This document shows, in pieces, positions 15,613-25,300 of a DNA stretch of 64,000 nucleotides. Each line of letters begins with the position of its first letter. Positions within the stretch are counted from its first letter, which is position 1. Where the stretch lies: NCBI GenBank assembly GCA_051025295.1, contig JBMGJV010000002.1; one strand, written 5' to 3'. A program made the translations under genes and the position numbers. A model generated the notes under the pieces. That model did not search any database. It saw only the letters and a program-made list of their open reading frames with translations, and had not been told where the DNA came from. Source of the DNA: KBS-83 sp051025295. Its GTDB lineage: Bacteria; Acidobacteriota; Terriglobia; Terriglobales; Acidobacteriaceae.

Positions 15613-17313
15613 TCAGTCCAGCCGGGGCAGCGCCTCCAGCCGCAGATCCTCGCCCGTCACAAACTCGCTCAGACTCAGGCAGCGCGCGTTCATCCGCTCC
15701 GCAAGTTGCCGGGTAGAGCCGGCCTGCTCCTCGCGGACGCCGGCTTCGATCACCACGGCAGCGCAGCGCAGCCGTGCCGCCGCGGCCAGCGCATCTTCCC
15801 ACGCATCTCCCACGTCGAGCGGCACATTCGCACCACCATCCGTGAACAGCAGCAGGAGCGTCGTCGGCGTGACGTATCCAGCCGCTAACTCGAGCGCATG
15901 AGCCAGTGGCGTGCGGCCGCCCGTCGGCAGATATTCAAATGCCGCGAGCGCTTCATCGAGAGCCCGGGTCGGTTCAAGCACCACCTGCGCCGCCGTCCCG
16001 CGAAACGCGATCACCATCACCTCGTCATCCCTGGTGAGCGAGCGCTCGAGCAGCGCAGCCGCCGCGCCCTTCACCCGACGCATTCGCTGCTGCGCGGCCT
16101 GCGAGCCGCTTGCGTCCACCACGAACAGATAGCGCGTGCCGGTCTTCGGTGCGCGCATGCGTTCATGCAGATCCAGTCTCCTCAGCTTCACGTCGCCGGT
16201 CTCTCGCAACGCGTGCTGCAGACTCGCGCGCAGATCGAGCTCGCGCGGCGACTCTGCTGCTCGGCTGCCGACAACCACGCCACGCTCACCCTCGCTGGCT
16301 GAGGCGCTACCACCCGGCGCGCGCTGGTCTGTGAAGCTGCCGCGCACCGCCGGAGCCTCGACCGCAAGCGGCGCAAACACCCGCTCGCCCTGCTCCTGTG
16401 ATCCGTTCTTCGACTCACCCGGCGTCGGCTGCTGCTGCGGGGTGGGCGGCGGAGGTGTCTGCCGCTGCCGCCGCTGCATGCGATGCGCCAGCACCAGAGG
16501 GAGCACTGCGTCCACATGCGCCGGCGTGACTGCGGGCTCACCACACAACGCTGCATAGGCGAGCGACGCGCGGGTCGCCGCCAGGTCGGCGCGCAGCGAG
16601 CGCACGCCCGCCTCGCAGATGCTGCGGCTGATCTGCTCCAGCACCTCCGGCGGGCATGCCACGCTGGTCAGCGCCGCTCGCGCAGTCATAATCTGTAACC
16701 GCAGCGCTTGCTCTTCCTCGGACCATGTCTCTGCACATCGCTGAGGATCCCGATCGAAGGCCAGGCGCCGCTCCAGCACGAGCTGCCGTTCCGCTGGATC
16801 GAGCGGCGCTGCGATCTCCACCGAGAGCGCGAAGCGGTCCAGCAGCTGCGGCCGCAGCGATCCCTCCTCCGGATTCATGCTGCCCAACAGGACGAACTCC
16901 GCCGCATGCGACGCGCTTAGTCCTTCGCGCTCCACCGTATGCACACCGCTCGCAGCCGCATCGAGCAGCGCATCGCCTAGATGCGCCGGCAGCAGGTTCA
17001 CTTCGTCCACGTACAGCACACCACCATGCGCCTCGGCCAGGAGGCCAGGCTGCAGCGCCGGGTCACCTTGCATCGTGCGTTCCAGGTGCAGCCCACCCAG
17101 CAGCCGATCCTCCGTCGCACCGATCGGCAGATTCACAAAGCGAGCTGGTGCGGGGAGCAGCGCAGCCAGCGCACGCGCGGTAGTGGTCTTGCCAGAGCCC
17201 TTGTCGCCGCGCAGCAGCACGCCTAGGTGCCAGTCGACCGCAGCCAGCAGCAGCGCCAGCTTCATCTCCTGCTGGCCGACTATGGCGGCGAAGGGATACG
17301 CAGCCGGCCTCAT
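15613..17313 (-). CDS. magnesium-chelatase-like ChlI-ChlD fusion, cobaltochelatase partner
   Basis: This 566-residue protein joins an AAA+ ATPase (1-300) to a C-terminal VWA domain (about 385-566) through a Pro/Gln-rich linker. Walker A is GDKGSGKT (36-43), Walker B is GGVLYVDEVNLL, and the MIDAS motif is VVDASGSQ. It corresponds to a BchI-BchD type subunit pair and should power cobalt insertion by CobN. Its ATG overlaps the cobN stop as ATGA, and it is the last gene of the cob run. CobS and CobT are absent, which supports this role. Confidence 0.88.
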   Translation of the reverse strand: MRPAAYPFAAIVGQQEMKLALLLAAVDWHLGVLLRGDKGSGKTTTARALAALLPAPARFVNLPIGATEDRLLGGLHLERTMQGDPALQPGLLAEAHGGVLYVDEVNLLPAHLGDALLDAAASGVHTVEREGLSASHAAEFVLLGSMNPEEGSLRPQLLDRFALSVEIAAPLDPAERQLVLERRLAFDRDPQRCAETWSEEEQALRLQIMTARAALTSVACPPEVLEQISRSICEAGVRSLRADLAATRASLAYAALCGEPAVTPAHVDAVLPLVLAHRMQRRQRQTPPPPTPQQQPTPGESKNGSQEQGERVFAPLAVEAPAVRGSFTDQRAPGGSASASEGERGVVVGSRAAESPRELDLRASLQHALRETGDVKLRRLDLHERMRAPKTGTRYLFVVDASGSQAAQQRMRRVKGAAAALLERSLTRDDEVMVIAFRGTAAQVVLEPTRALDEALAAFEYLPTGGRTPLAHALELAAGYVTPTTLLLLFTDGGANVPLDVGDAWEDALAAAARLRCAAVVIEAGVREEQAGSTRQLAERMNARCLSLSEFVTGEDLRLEALPRLD

Positions 17314-20300
17314 TGCGACACCTCGCGTGTCTGTTCGCCACGCATCTCGAGCAGCGTCTCCGTCTCTGCTGCGATGCGTCGCAGTGCATCGATCGTCTCC
17401 GGCGCCGGCTGCTCCCACAACTCGCGTTTCGCTGCTTCGAGCAGCCGTTCCGCCATCGCCTGCAGAGCCCACGGATTCGACGCGCGCAGAAACTCCTGCA
17501 TCTCCTTCGACAGGGCATACTGCTCTGCAAGCCCCTCGTAAATAAAGTCGGGCACGATCTGTGCCGTCGCATCGAAGCCGAAGATGTAATCGACAGTCGC
17601 GGCTAGTTCAAGCCCACCCTTGTAGCCGTGCCTCGTAATGCTCTCAATCCATTTCGGGTTGATCACGCGCGACCGGTACACGCGCAGAGCCTCCTCGCGT
17701 AGATCGCGCACCTGCGCCGACTCCGGCTGCGAGCTGTCGCCCACATACGCCTTCGGCTGCCGCCCCGTGAGCGCGCGGATCGAGGCGATCATGCCGCCAT
17801 GAAACTGGAAGTAGTCCTCTGAGTCGAAGATGTCATGCTCGCGGTTGTCCTGGTTCTGCACGGCAACCTGGATCGATTCGAGCCGTTCCGCAAACACGGC
17901 CTGCGCCTCCACCCCATCCGTGCCCTGGCCATACGCATAGCCGCCCCACGCTACGAATGCGCGGCTCAGATCATCGTCACTCGCCCAGTTACCTGTTTCC
18001 ATCAAGGGCAGGATGCCAGCGCCATACGACCCCGGTTTGGCTCCGAAGATGCGATAGCGCGCCTGCGCCTCGGCCTCGTGCGGCGCCAGATACTGCTTAC
18101 GCTCCAGTTCGGCAAGGTAGTGCTTGCGCGGAGAGTTCTGCGCCACCGGCTCGTCCAGCTCCATCACACGCGCCACGGCCTGATCGAACAGGTCGATGAG
18201 GTGCGGAAATGCATCGCGGAAGAAGCCGCTGATACGCAGCGTCACATCGACGCGCGGTCGTCCCAGCTGCTCGAGCGGTGTCACGGTGATGCCATCGATG
18301 CGCCGCGACTGCGCATTCCATACTGGCTCCACACCCAGCAGTGCAAACGCCTCCGCGATGTCGTCGCCGTGCGTGCGCATCTGCGACGTGCCCCACACGC
18401 TCAGCCCCATCATCTCCGGATAGTGGCCCTCTTCGTTGCGGAAGCGCTCCACGGCCGCCTCGGCCAACTGTTTTCCCACGCGCCACGCCGCTGGCGATGG
18501 CAATGCACGCGGATCGACTGCATAGAAGTTGCGCCCGGTCGGCAGGATGTGTGCCATGCCGCGCGTCGGCGCGCCTGCCGGCCCCGCCGGAATGTACTTG
18601 CCTTCTAGCGCGTCGAGCAGGTGCGTCACCTCATCGGTCGACTGCTCGAGCTTCGGCACCAACTCCACGCATGCGAAGTGCAGCACCTGTGCGATGTTGT
18701 CCGACTCGAGGCCAAGCACCGCCCTCTGCACCTCCGGGATTGCATCAGCCCGGAACCCCAGTGTCTCCAGCATCGTGAACAGGTCGAGACTCGCGCGCTC
18801 CAGCGCTTCCAGCACATCGGCATGCGAATGGCATACCCGCCCCAGCAGCTCGCGCACAGCATCGAGCCGCGCCCCCGGCTGCTCGCGCAGCCTGCCATGC
18901 TCGAACCCGAACGCCTTGGCCAGGCTCGCGGGCAGTCCGGGCACACTCAGATTCGCAAGCCGCGTCAACGCAGAGAGCATCTGCGGCAGTGGCGGCACCT
19001 GGCCCAGCACATGCAGACCATCGCGAATCTGCGCCATCCCGAGCTCGCACAGGTAGCCGTCGAGATCCTCGATCAGGTGTGCGACCTCGTTGCCATTCAT
19101 CGATGCAAGCGTTGCGGGTACACCCTCGGGCGTCAGCGCATCGTCCCACTCGTGCGTGTGATCGCCGCGCTCGCGCGTCAGCATCGTCTTCAGATCCAGA
19201 TCGGCTTTCAGGTTCGTCTCTTCGACCAGCTTCCAGATCTGCTGCTGCACCGCGATGACCTTGGTCGGATCGAGTGTCTCCACCGCGTAGTACTCATTGA
19301 CGAGCTGGTTCAGTTCAGCGAGCGCGCCATACGTCTCGGCTGACGTCATCGGCGGCGTCAGGTGATCGACAACTACCGCATGCCCGCGACGCTTCGACTG
19401 GCTGCCCTCGCCCGGATCGTTCACGATGAACGGATACACCAGCGGCACATCGCCCAGCAGCAGATCCGGATAGCACTCACCGGACAAACCGATACTCTTG
19501 CCCGGTAGCCACTCCAGCGTTCCATGCTTGCCCATGTGCACGATTGCGTCTGCGCCCCAGCCACCGTCCGATTGCGGCGTTGCCAGCCAGCGGTAGAACG
19601 CAGCGTAGTGATGCGTGGGCGGCAGGTCGGGCGTGTGATAAATCGCATCCGGATCGAGCCCGTAACCGCGCGGCGGTTGCAGCGCGATCAGCGCATTGCC
19701 CAGCGGCAACGCCGCAAACAAATAGTCGTGCTCATCGCCCCACGGCTCTTCCTGCTCGATCGAGACCACCTTGCCCCCGATCGTCGGCAGCAGCTTCTTG
19801 TCTGTCTTCTTTGCTGGCAGAATGCTGGTGCCGCGGTCCTGGGGCTGGCCCCAGAAGTCCTGCATGCGCCGGTTTGCTCGCGCAGGAAAGCCCGCGAAGA
19901 TGCCACGATATGTCGCTCGCGAAAACCGCATCGCACGCGCAGGATCCAGGGGGTAGCGATCGTCATACGTCCCACGCTCGATCAGCGCCTGCATCAGCCC
20001 GTCCGACGTCTCCGGCAAAGGTGCGATGCTGTACCGCCGTCCACGCATTGCTTCGAGCGTGGTCAGCAGGCTGGCTGCCGAGTCGAGCCCCACCGCACCG
20101 CCGATCTGCGAAGCCTTCGCCGCGGAGTTGGTCAGCACGAACGCAATGCGCCGCTCGCTGTTTGGCATCCGCCGTAGTCGCGCCATGCGCGCAGCGATAC
20201 CCGCCACGCGTTGCGCACGCTCCGGATGCGCTACGTAAAGCGACTCCTCGCCCGCGCCGCTTCGCTCTTTGAACGAGATCGGCACCGTGATGATGCGGCC

Positions 20301-21674
20301 ATCGAACTCCGGGATCGCCACATTCACCGCGGTCTCGAGCGCGTTCAGTCCACGCCGCGATCCCTCCCAGGCTCCTCGCGGCATCCCGCTCGCCATCGCC
20401 TGCAACACCGGGATGCCGACCCGCTCAAAGCAGCCCACGCTCTGTCCGGCCAGCGTCACCGTGCCAGTGTTCACCTCGCCCAGCGCAAAGGAAAGCGTCG
20501 AGATCAGCACCTCGGCTCTTCCTTCGATCCACGCGAACGCAGCCGGACGGCCATTCTCCATGGCCTTCAGGCTCGACGTGTAGATGCAGAGCGCGTTCAG
20601 CCCCTGCGCGTCGAGCGCATCGCTCAGCGCATCAATGAATGCCGTATTGCCGCTCATCGCATGCGCGCGATAGAACAGCACGGCCGCCGTGGCCCGCGTG
20701 CTATCGGCCTGGCGCTCCCAGTCTTCGAGCGTTGCTGCTTCGACATCGCGCAGGTAGATGCCATGCTCCGCCATCGGCTGTGCGGCCGCGTAGCCATACC
20801 CTGTCATCATCAGGCGGTCGGAGAGCATTCGCAGCAGCTCCGCCATGTTGTTCACGCCGCCCAGGGCCAGGGAATGTGCCGTCGCCTGTGTCACATCGGC
20901 CGGTGCGTACAGGCTCTCTGAAAATTCGGAGGTGTTCTCACCACACCCACTCACCAGCACCAGCGACTGCCCGCGCTCCGCGCACTTTGCCTTCAGCCTG
21001 TCGAACCCCGGAATGCAACTCAGCGGCCCATGGCAGCGCACCACGATCACGCGTGCCTCGCTCATCTCGCCGGCAAGCAGCACATCCATCTGCTCCGCAG
21101 TGCGCAGCGCATTCAGAGAGAAGGCCTGTGCCTCCAATCCCTCTGGCAATAGTTCGCTCGCCCTGCGCAGCGTCAGCACATCCGTGTCTGCATGCGACAG
21201 CAGCAGGATGGAACCCTGCGGCGGTGCAGGCTTGTTCTGCGTCTCCACGTCCACGGCGCTCGGCTCACGTACATCCCAGTCGTAGTAGTTGAAGACGAAC
21301 TCACTCAACTCGGCGGGCGGCTCGAGAAAGCGATCTGCCTTGAGCATCGCGTCGATGTAGTCATAAATCTGCTGCACCTGCCACGCGCTGTTCACCGAGT
21401 GGAACCACACGCTCTTGCCATCGAAAACCAGGCTTGCCACATTGGCGAGTGAGCACGGCCCCAGGCACCCCGCCCGCGTCAGATGCACGTCCGCGCGGAT
21501 CTTCCGCTTCAGCCACTCTTCTTTGTAGACATCGTTCGGCACTGCCGCATAGCCGCGCTCCGTGATGCCGCAGCAGCAGCCCGTGGCGCAGTAGCTGAGG
21601 TGGGCGCGATGCTGCACGATGTTGAAGGCGCGGCCGTCGGCCCGGATCACCCGCTGGCGATGTGTGTTCGACAT
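17310..21674 (-). CDS. cobN: cobaltochelatase large subunit with N-terminal ferredoxin-like domain
   Basis: This 1454-residue protein inserts cobalt into hydrogenobyrinic acid a,c-diamide. The CobN/BchH region begins around residue 150; hallmarks include GADAIVHMGKHGTLEWLPGKSIG and the DVTLRISGFFRDAF segment. The first ~115 residues form a separate domain with cysteines 29, 33-35, 70 and 74 (CATGCCCG and CLGPCSLAN), the pattern of thioredoxin-like 2Fe-2S ferredoxins. This fusion is not part of the classic CobN of about 1275 residues. It overlaps cobB by one base and the chlID gene by four. Confidence 0.92.
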   Translation of the reverse strand: MSNTHRQRVIRADGRAFNIVQHRAHLSYCATGCCCGITERGYAAVPNDVYKEEWLKRKIRADVHLTRAGCLGPCSLANVASLVFDGKSVWFHSVNSAWQVQQIYDYIDAMLKADRFLEPPAELSEFVFNYYDWDVREPSAVDVETQNKPAPPQGSILLLSHADTDVLTLRRASELLPEGLEAQAFSLNALRTAEQMDVLLAGEMSEARVIVVRCHGPLSCIPGFDRLKAKCAERGQSLVLVSGCGENTSEFSESLYAPADVTQATAHSLALGGVNNMAELLRMLSDRLMMTGYGYAAAQPMAEHGIYLRDVEAATLEDWERQADSTRATAAVLFYRAHAMSGNTAFIDALSDALDAQGLNALCIYTSSLKAMENGRPAAFAWIEGRAEVLISTLSFALGEVNTGTVTLAGQSVGCFERVGIPVLQAMASGMPRGAWEGSRRGLNALETAVNVAIPEFDGRIITVPISFKERSGAGEESLYVAHPERAQRVAGIAARMARLRRMPNSERRIAFVLTNSAAKASQIGGAVGLDSAASLLTTLEAMRGRRYSIAPLPETSDGLMQALIERGTYDDRYPLDPARAMRFSRATYRGIFAGFPARANRRMQDFWGQPQDRGTSILPAKKTDKKLLPTIGGKVVSIEQEEPWGDEHDYLFAALPLGNALIALQPPRGYGLDPDAIYHTPDLPPTHHYAAFYRWLATPQSDGGWGADAIVHMGKHGTLEWLPGKSIGLSGECYPDLLLGDVPLVYPFIVNDPGEGSQSKRRGHAVVVDHLTPPMTSAETYGALAELNQLVNEYYAVETLDPTKVIAVQQQIWKLVEETNLKADLDLKTMLTRERGDHTHEWDDALTPEGVPATLASMNGNEVAHLIEDLDGYLCELGMAQIRDGLHVLGQVPPLPQMLSALTRLANLSVPGLPASLAKAFGFEHGRLREQPGARLDAVRELLGRVCHSHADVLEALERASLDLFTMLETLGFRADAIPEVQRAVLGLESDNIAQVLHFACVELVPKLEQSTDEVTHLLDALEGKYIPAGPAGAPTRGMAHILPTGRNFYAVDPRALPSPAAWRVGKQLAEAAVERFRNEEGHYPEMMGLSVWGTSQMRTHGDDIAEAFALLGVEPVWNAQSRRIDGITVTPLEQLGRPRVDVTLRISGFFRDAFPHLIDLFDQAVARVMELDEPVAQNSPRKHYLAELERKQYLAPHEAEAQARYRIFGAKPGSYGAGILPLMETGNWASDDDLSRAFVAWGGYAYGQGTDGVEAQAVFAERLESIQVAVQNQDNREHDIFDSEDYFQFHGGMIASIRALTGRQPKAYVGDSSQPESAQVRDLREEALRVYRSRVINPKWIESITRHGYKGGLELAATVDYIFGFDATAQIVPDFIYEGLAEQYALSKEMQEFLRASNPWALQAMAERLLEAAKRELWEQPAPETIDALRRIAAETETLLEMRGEQTREVSQ

Positions 21675-23113
21675 CAGTGCCTCTCCTCCATGCCCATCTC
21701 TTGCTGGACCACGCTCATAGCCATCACCTCGCGCTGTCTTCTATAAGCAACGCATGCAGTAACGAAACTGCCGGAGATCGTCGGATTCGACGCCCAGTGT
21801 CCATGCACGTACGAACCAACCACGTTCCGTCCGTAGCAGTAGCCCTCGTGCTCCGTCGCGCCCGGGCGACGGCGGCGGATCTCAAACGCGCGCTCCGTGG
21901 TTGCTTCCAGGCCGCACAGCTCCGAGTAGCGAAACTGGTGACCGCGATACAGCAGCCCCGCCGGACCCAGAATGGTGTCGGCTGTCGTCGTCACCTCGAC
22001 GTACCCGAGCGCCTGCAGCCGATCGCGCATCACTGCCTCGCCACCGATCAGTCCTACCATCGGGAAGGCCGCGCCGGCATTCACGCGAATGCTGGAGCAG
22101 AGATACATCAGCCCCCCACACTCGCCGTACACCGGGCCACCCTCATCCGCAAATTGCCGGATGCTCGCCAGCATCGTCGCATTCGCCGCCAGAGCCTCGG
22201 CGTGGACCTCCGGGTAGCCACCGCCCAGGTAGAGGCCATCCACCTCAGGAAGCACCGCATCATGCACCGGAGAGAAGGGAATCAACTCTGCACCGCATGC
22301 GCGCAGCCGCTGCAGATTATCCTCGTAGTAAAAGTGAAACGCCTCGTCGAGCGCGTAGCCGATCCGGCAGCTTCGGGGCGCGTCGGATATCGTAGCCATA
22401 GCAGGTACGTGAACCGGAGGAGCCTCTCGCGCCAGCGCGAGCACCTGGTCCACCTGCGCCCATTCCTCGATGCGCGCTGCCCAGCGGTCCATCTGCTGCT
22501 CTGTCACAGTGCTCTCGTCTGCAGTTCGCAGGCCAAGGTGCCGCTCCGGGAAGGCGAGCTCTGGTTCCCGCGGCAGGCCGCCCAGCACGGGTAGATCCGT
22601 CACGGCTGCTCGCAGCAAGTCAAGGTGTCCGCGAGAGCCGACACGATTGCACAGCACGCCCGCGACACGCAGTGCCGGGTCGAACGTCCGGCAGCCATGT
22701 ACCACGGCCGCGAGTGTGCGCGCCATGCCGCCCGCATCGACCACCAGCAGCACCGGCGCGTCCAGCCACTTCGCTACCTGTGCAGTCGATCCCTCATCCG
22801 ACAGCGGCCCTACGCCATCGAACAGGCCCATCACGCCTTCGATCAGCGCAATGTCCGCTCCCTCCGCGCCCGCGGCAAAGGTGCGCAACAAGGAGTCGCG
22901 GCCCATCATCCATGCATCCAGGTTGTGGCTGCGCGTCCGCGTAGCCCGCGCGTGATACGTCGGATCGAGGTAATCCGGCCCTGCTTTGAACGCGGCGACA
23001 CGGAGTCCACGCTGTGTCAGCGCACGGCATAGCGCGACCATCGCGGTTGTCTTGCCGCTGCCGCTCGAGACGCCGCCGATCACCAGGCGAGGCATGGTCA
23101 AGATGTTGGTCAT
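21674..23113 (-). CDS. cobB: hydrogenobyrinic/cobyrinic acid a,c-diamide synthase
   Basis: This 479-residue enzyme uses ATP and glutamine to amidate the a and c side chains. The N-terminal ATPase domain has RLVIGGVSSGSGKTTAMVAL (P-loop), ADIALIEGVMGLFDG follows, and the C-terminal class-I-like glutamine amidotransferase domain has GPVYGECGGLMYL with its nucleophilic Cys and a C-terminal SYVHGHW histidine. In this aerobic pathway its product is the substrate for the adjacent CobN. ATG 23113 overlaps the upstream stop by four bases. Confidence 0.93.
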   Translation of the reverse strand: MTNILTMPRLVIGGVSSGSGKTTAMVALCRALTQRGLRVAAFKAGPDYLDPTYHARATRTRSHNLDAWMMGRDSLLRTFAAGAEGADIALIEGVMGLFDGVGPLSDEGSTAQVAKWLDAPVLLVVDAGGMARTLAAVVHGCRTFDPALRVAGVLCNRVGSRGHLDLLRAAVTDLPVLGGLPREPELAFPERHLGLRTADESTVTEQQMDRWAARIEEWAQVDQVLALAREAPPVHVPAMATISDAPRSCRIGYALDEAFHFYYEDNLQRLRACGAELIPFSPVHDAVLPEVDGLYLGGGYPEVHAEALAANATMLASIRQFADEGGPVYGECGGLMYLCSSIRVNAGAAFPMVGLIGGEAVMRDRLQALGYVEVTTTADTILGPAGLLYRGHQFRYSELCGLEATTERAFEIRRRRPGATEHEGYCYGRNVVGSYVHGHWASNPTISGSFVTACVAYRRQREVMAMSVVQQEMGMEERH

Positions 23114-24513
23114 CGCGCAGTATCCGTAACGATGGGCTCGCCCGCTTCAGTTACGTCATCCTGTCGCGCACGTGTTTTCTCGGAAGTGGCTTCCCTCGGG
23201 AACCAGGACAGCACCCCGCTGTGCCCCACGACTCGGCCCACCAGCAAAATCGCAGGCGCCTCCGCATCCAGCGCGGGAACATTCTCCGCAAGCGTTGCAA
23301 TCGTGCCCCGGATTACCTGCTGGCGTGGCGTCGTCGCGCTCACCACGAGTGCCGCCGGCGTGTCTGCTGCGTAGCCCTCATCTAGAAGCCGCTTCAGGTT
23401 GGCTGCCAGCCGTCGTGCCGCCATGTAGAGCACCGTCGTTCGCTGCTCCAGATCTTCTTCACGTCGCCCGCTCTTTTCCGGCTCGTGCCCCGCGCCCAGC
23501 AGCACCTCCGCCGCTTCGCCGCGGTGCGTCAGCGGAATACCCGCGTACGACGCAGCTCCCAACGCCGCCGTTACGCCCGGCACGATCTCGTAGGGGATGC
23601 CCGCATTGCGCAGATCCTCGGCTTCTTCACCGCCGCGTCCGAACAGCAGCGGGTCGCCGGACTTTAGCCGCACCACGGTCCTGCCGGCGCGCGCCTGCTC
23701 CAGCACCGCCGGATGTAACCGGTAGCTCGTCGCTCCCATGCCATCGCGCCTGCCTACCGGGATCAGCTCCGCTGTCGCTGGCACTTGCGCCATCAGCTCG
23801 GGTGAGATCAGCAGGTCATACGCCACCACATCGGCCTGCGCGATCAGCTCTGCCGCACGTAGCGTCAGCAGCTTTGGATCGCCAGGCCCCGCGCCGACCA
23901 GGTACACCGTCCCGGGCGTCACGTCACGCATGGACATCTGCAGCGGATCAAGCACCGCCTTCGTCCAGTGCACGCGATCGTCCAGGCGTCGCAGCGTTGG
24001 AGGTAAGCGGTGAAGTTTGGCTGGGTCAAGTGCGCGCGTCAGCAGTCCTTCGAGCAGGACCTGGTAGCGAAGCTGCAGGTACGGATCCCGTGCGCGAACG
24101 CCGTCCTGCTCATACGGCAGCACGCCCCAGGGCAGCAGGAACACAGCGTCGTAGCGCGCCAGCAGGCGAGCCGCGTCGCTCAGCAAAGCATCCTCGCTGC
24201 GCGGACTGAGGCAGCCGTAGTAGAGCGCGTACGCAGCGAAATCCAGCGCGCACTGATCTGCGACGAAGCCCTCGAGCACTGACTCCTTCGCCGCTCGCGC
24301 TGTCCACAACTCCAGCAGAATGTCCTCGAACTCGGACGCCGGCAAATCCTCAGGCCTCTGCTGCGACTGCTCCAGATAGGCGCGCATCTCCTCTTCGATA
24401 CACGGCACTCCAAGTTCCCGCGCCAGAGCGTGCGCCAGCGTCGTCTTCCCCACACTTGCCGATCCGCAGATGCCGACGCGCAGTGCCCGCCGCTTCACTT
24501 CAACGCTCTCCAC
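23110..24513 (-). CDS. cobA: P-loop ATPase fused to uroporphyrinogen-III C-methyltransferase
   Basis: This 467-residue protein has two parts. Residues 10-190 form a NadR/AAA-type P-loop domain with VGICGSASVGKTTLA (P-loop 17-25), then CIEEEMRAYLEQ. Residues 200-445 form SUMT, which makes precorrin-2: GTVYLVGAGPGDPKLLTLRA, VRLKSGDPLLFGRGGEE and EIVPGVTAALGAASYAGIPLTHR. The GTG start at 24513 has a strong GAGAGGAGGGG site and overlaps cobF by 14 bases. A kinase-like ATPase joined to SUMT is unusual, and the role of the first domain is unknown. Confidence 0.88.
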   Translation of the reverse strand: MESVEVKRRALRVGICGSASVGKTTLAHALARELGVPCIEEEMRAYLEQSQQRPEDLPASEFEDILLELWTARAAKESVLEGFVADQCALDFAAYALYYGCLSPRSEDALLSDAARLLARYDAVFLLPWGVLPYEQDGVRARDPYLQLRYQVLLEGLLTRALDPAKLHRLPPTLRRLDDRVHWTKAVLDPLQMSMRDVTPGTVYLVGAGPGDPKLLTLRAAELIAQADVVAYDLLISPELMAQVPATAELIPVGRRDGMGATSYRLHPAVLEQARAGRTVVRLKSGDPLLFGRGGEEAEDLRNAGIPYEIVPGVTAALGAASYAGIPLTHRGEAAEVLLGAGHEPEKSGRREEDLEQRTTVLYMAARRLAANLKRLLDEGYAADTPAALVVSATTPRQQVIRGTIATLAENVPALDAEAPAILLVGRVVGHSGVLSWFPREATSEKTRARQDDVTEAGEPIVTDTAR

Positions 24514-25300
24514 GGGGCCCCTCCTCTCTGCTGGCACGGAGGGCATCCGGGCTCCGCCGCAATATGTAACAGTCCATAATCCATCCGTGCCGTGCGCGCG
24601 CCTGTGCACGCGCTGCTGCGATCTCGACCGCAACCGAGGCCAGCGGCCCCGCGATCAGCAACTCCTGCGGCATGCCCACATACGCGCCCCAGTAGATGTT
24701 CAGAGACTCGTCGATAAGCCCCTGAAACGCGCACTTCCCGTCAAGCATCACGGCGACAGTTTCAGCGCACGCCAGCTGGCCCGCGTTGAGCCGCCGTCCC
24801 GTCGTGATCAGCACCGACTCGCCGATGCCGTTCAGAGGAATCTGGTGCGCCGCCATCAACGCCTGCAGGCTGGTAATGCCGGGGATCACCTCACACGCAA
24901 ACGCAACCCGTCCACGCGTCCGCACCCGCTCCAGAATGCGCAGCGTGCTGTCGTAAAGCATCGGATCGCCCCACACCAGAAACGCACCCTGCCCGTCCTC
25001 GGCCAGTTCCGTCTCTATCGCTTGCTCGTAGAGCGCGGCACGCTGCTCGTGCCACTGCTCCACACGTGCTGCATACGTTGCGATCTCCGGATCGCGCACC
25101 GGGTCCTGCATAGCGACGATGCGATGGTCCCTGCCCGCGTAGCGCGCACACAGCTCGCGCCGCGCCTCCGCCATGTCCTGTCTCTCGTCGCCCTTATCGT
25201 GCACAAAGAACACGCTCGCGGCACGCATCGCTTCGATCGCCTGCAGCGTCAGGTGCTCTGGATGACCAGCGCCAATCCCGATCACGGCAATCGTCCTCAC
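24500..25300 (-). CDS. cobF: precorrin-6A synthase (deacetylating)
   Basis: This 266-residue enzyme methylates C1 of precorrin-5 with loss of acetate, a step diagnostic for the aerobic pathway. It has the tetrapyrrole methylase pattern: VIGIGAGHPEHLTLQAIEAM at the N-terminus, FLVWGDPMLYDSTLRIL and EVIPGITSLQALMAAHQIPL, with family-specific FFVHDKGDERQDM and the IYWGAYVGMPQELLIAG segment. Its GTG start overlaps the cobK stop as GTGA. Confidence 0.93.
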   Translation of the reverse strand: MRTIAVIGIGAGHPEHLTLQAIEAMRAASVFFVHDKGDERQDMAEARRELCARYAGRDHRIVAMQDPVRDPEIATYAARVEQWHEQRAALYEQAIETELAEDGQGAFLVWGDPMLYDSTLRILERVRTRGRVAFACEVIPGITSLQALMAAHQIPLNGIGESVLITTGRRLNAGQLACAETVAVMLDGKCAFQGLIDESLNIYWGAYVGMPQELLIAGPLASVAVEIAAARAQARARHGWIMDCYILRRSPDALRASREEGPRGER

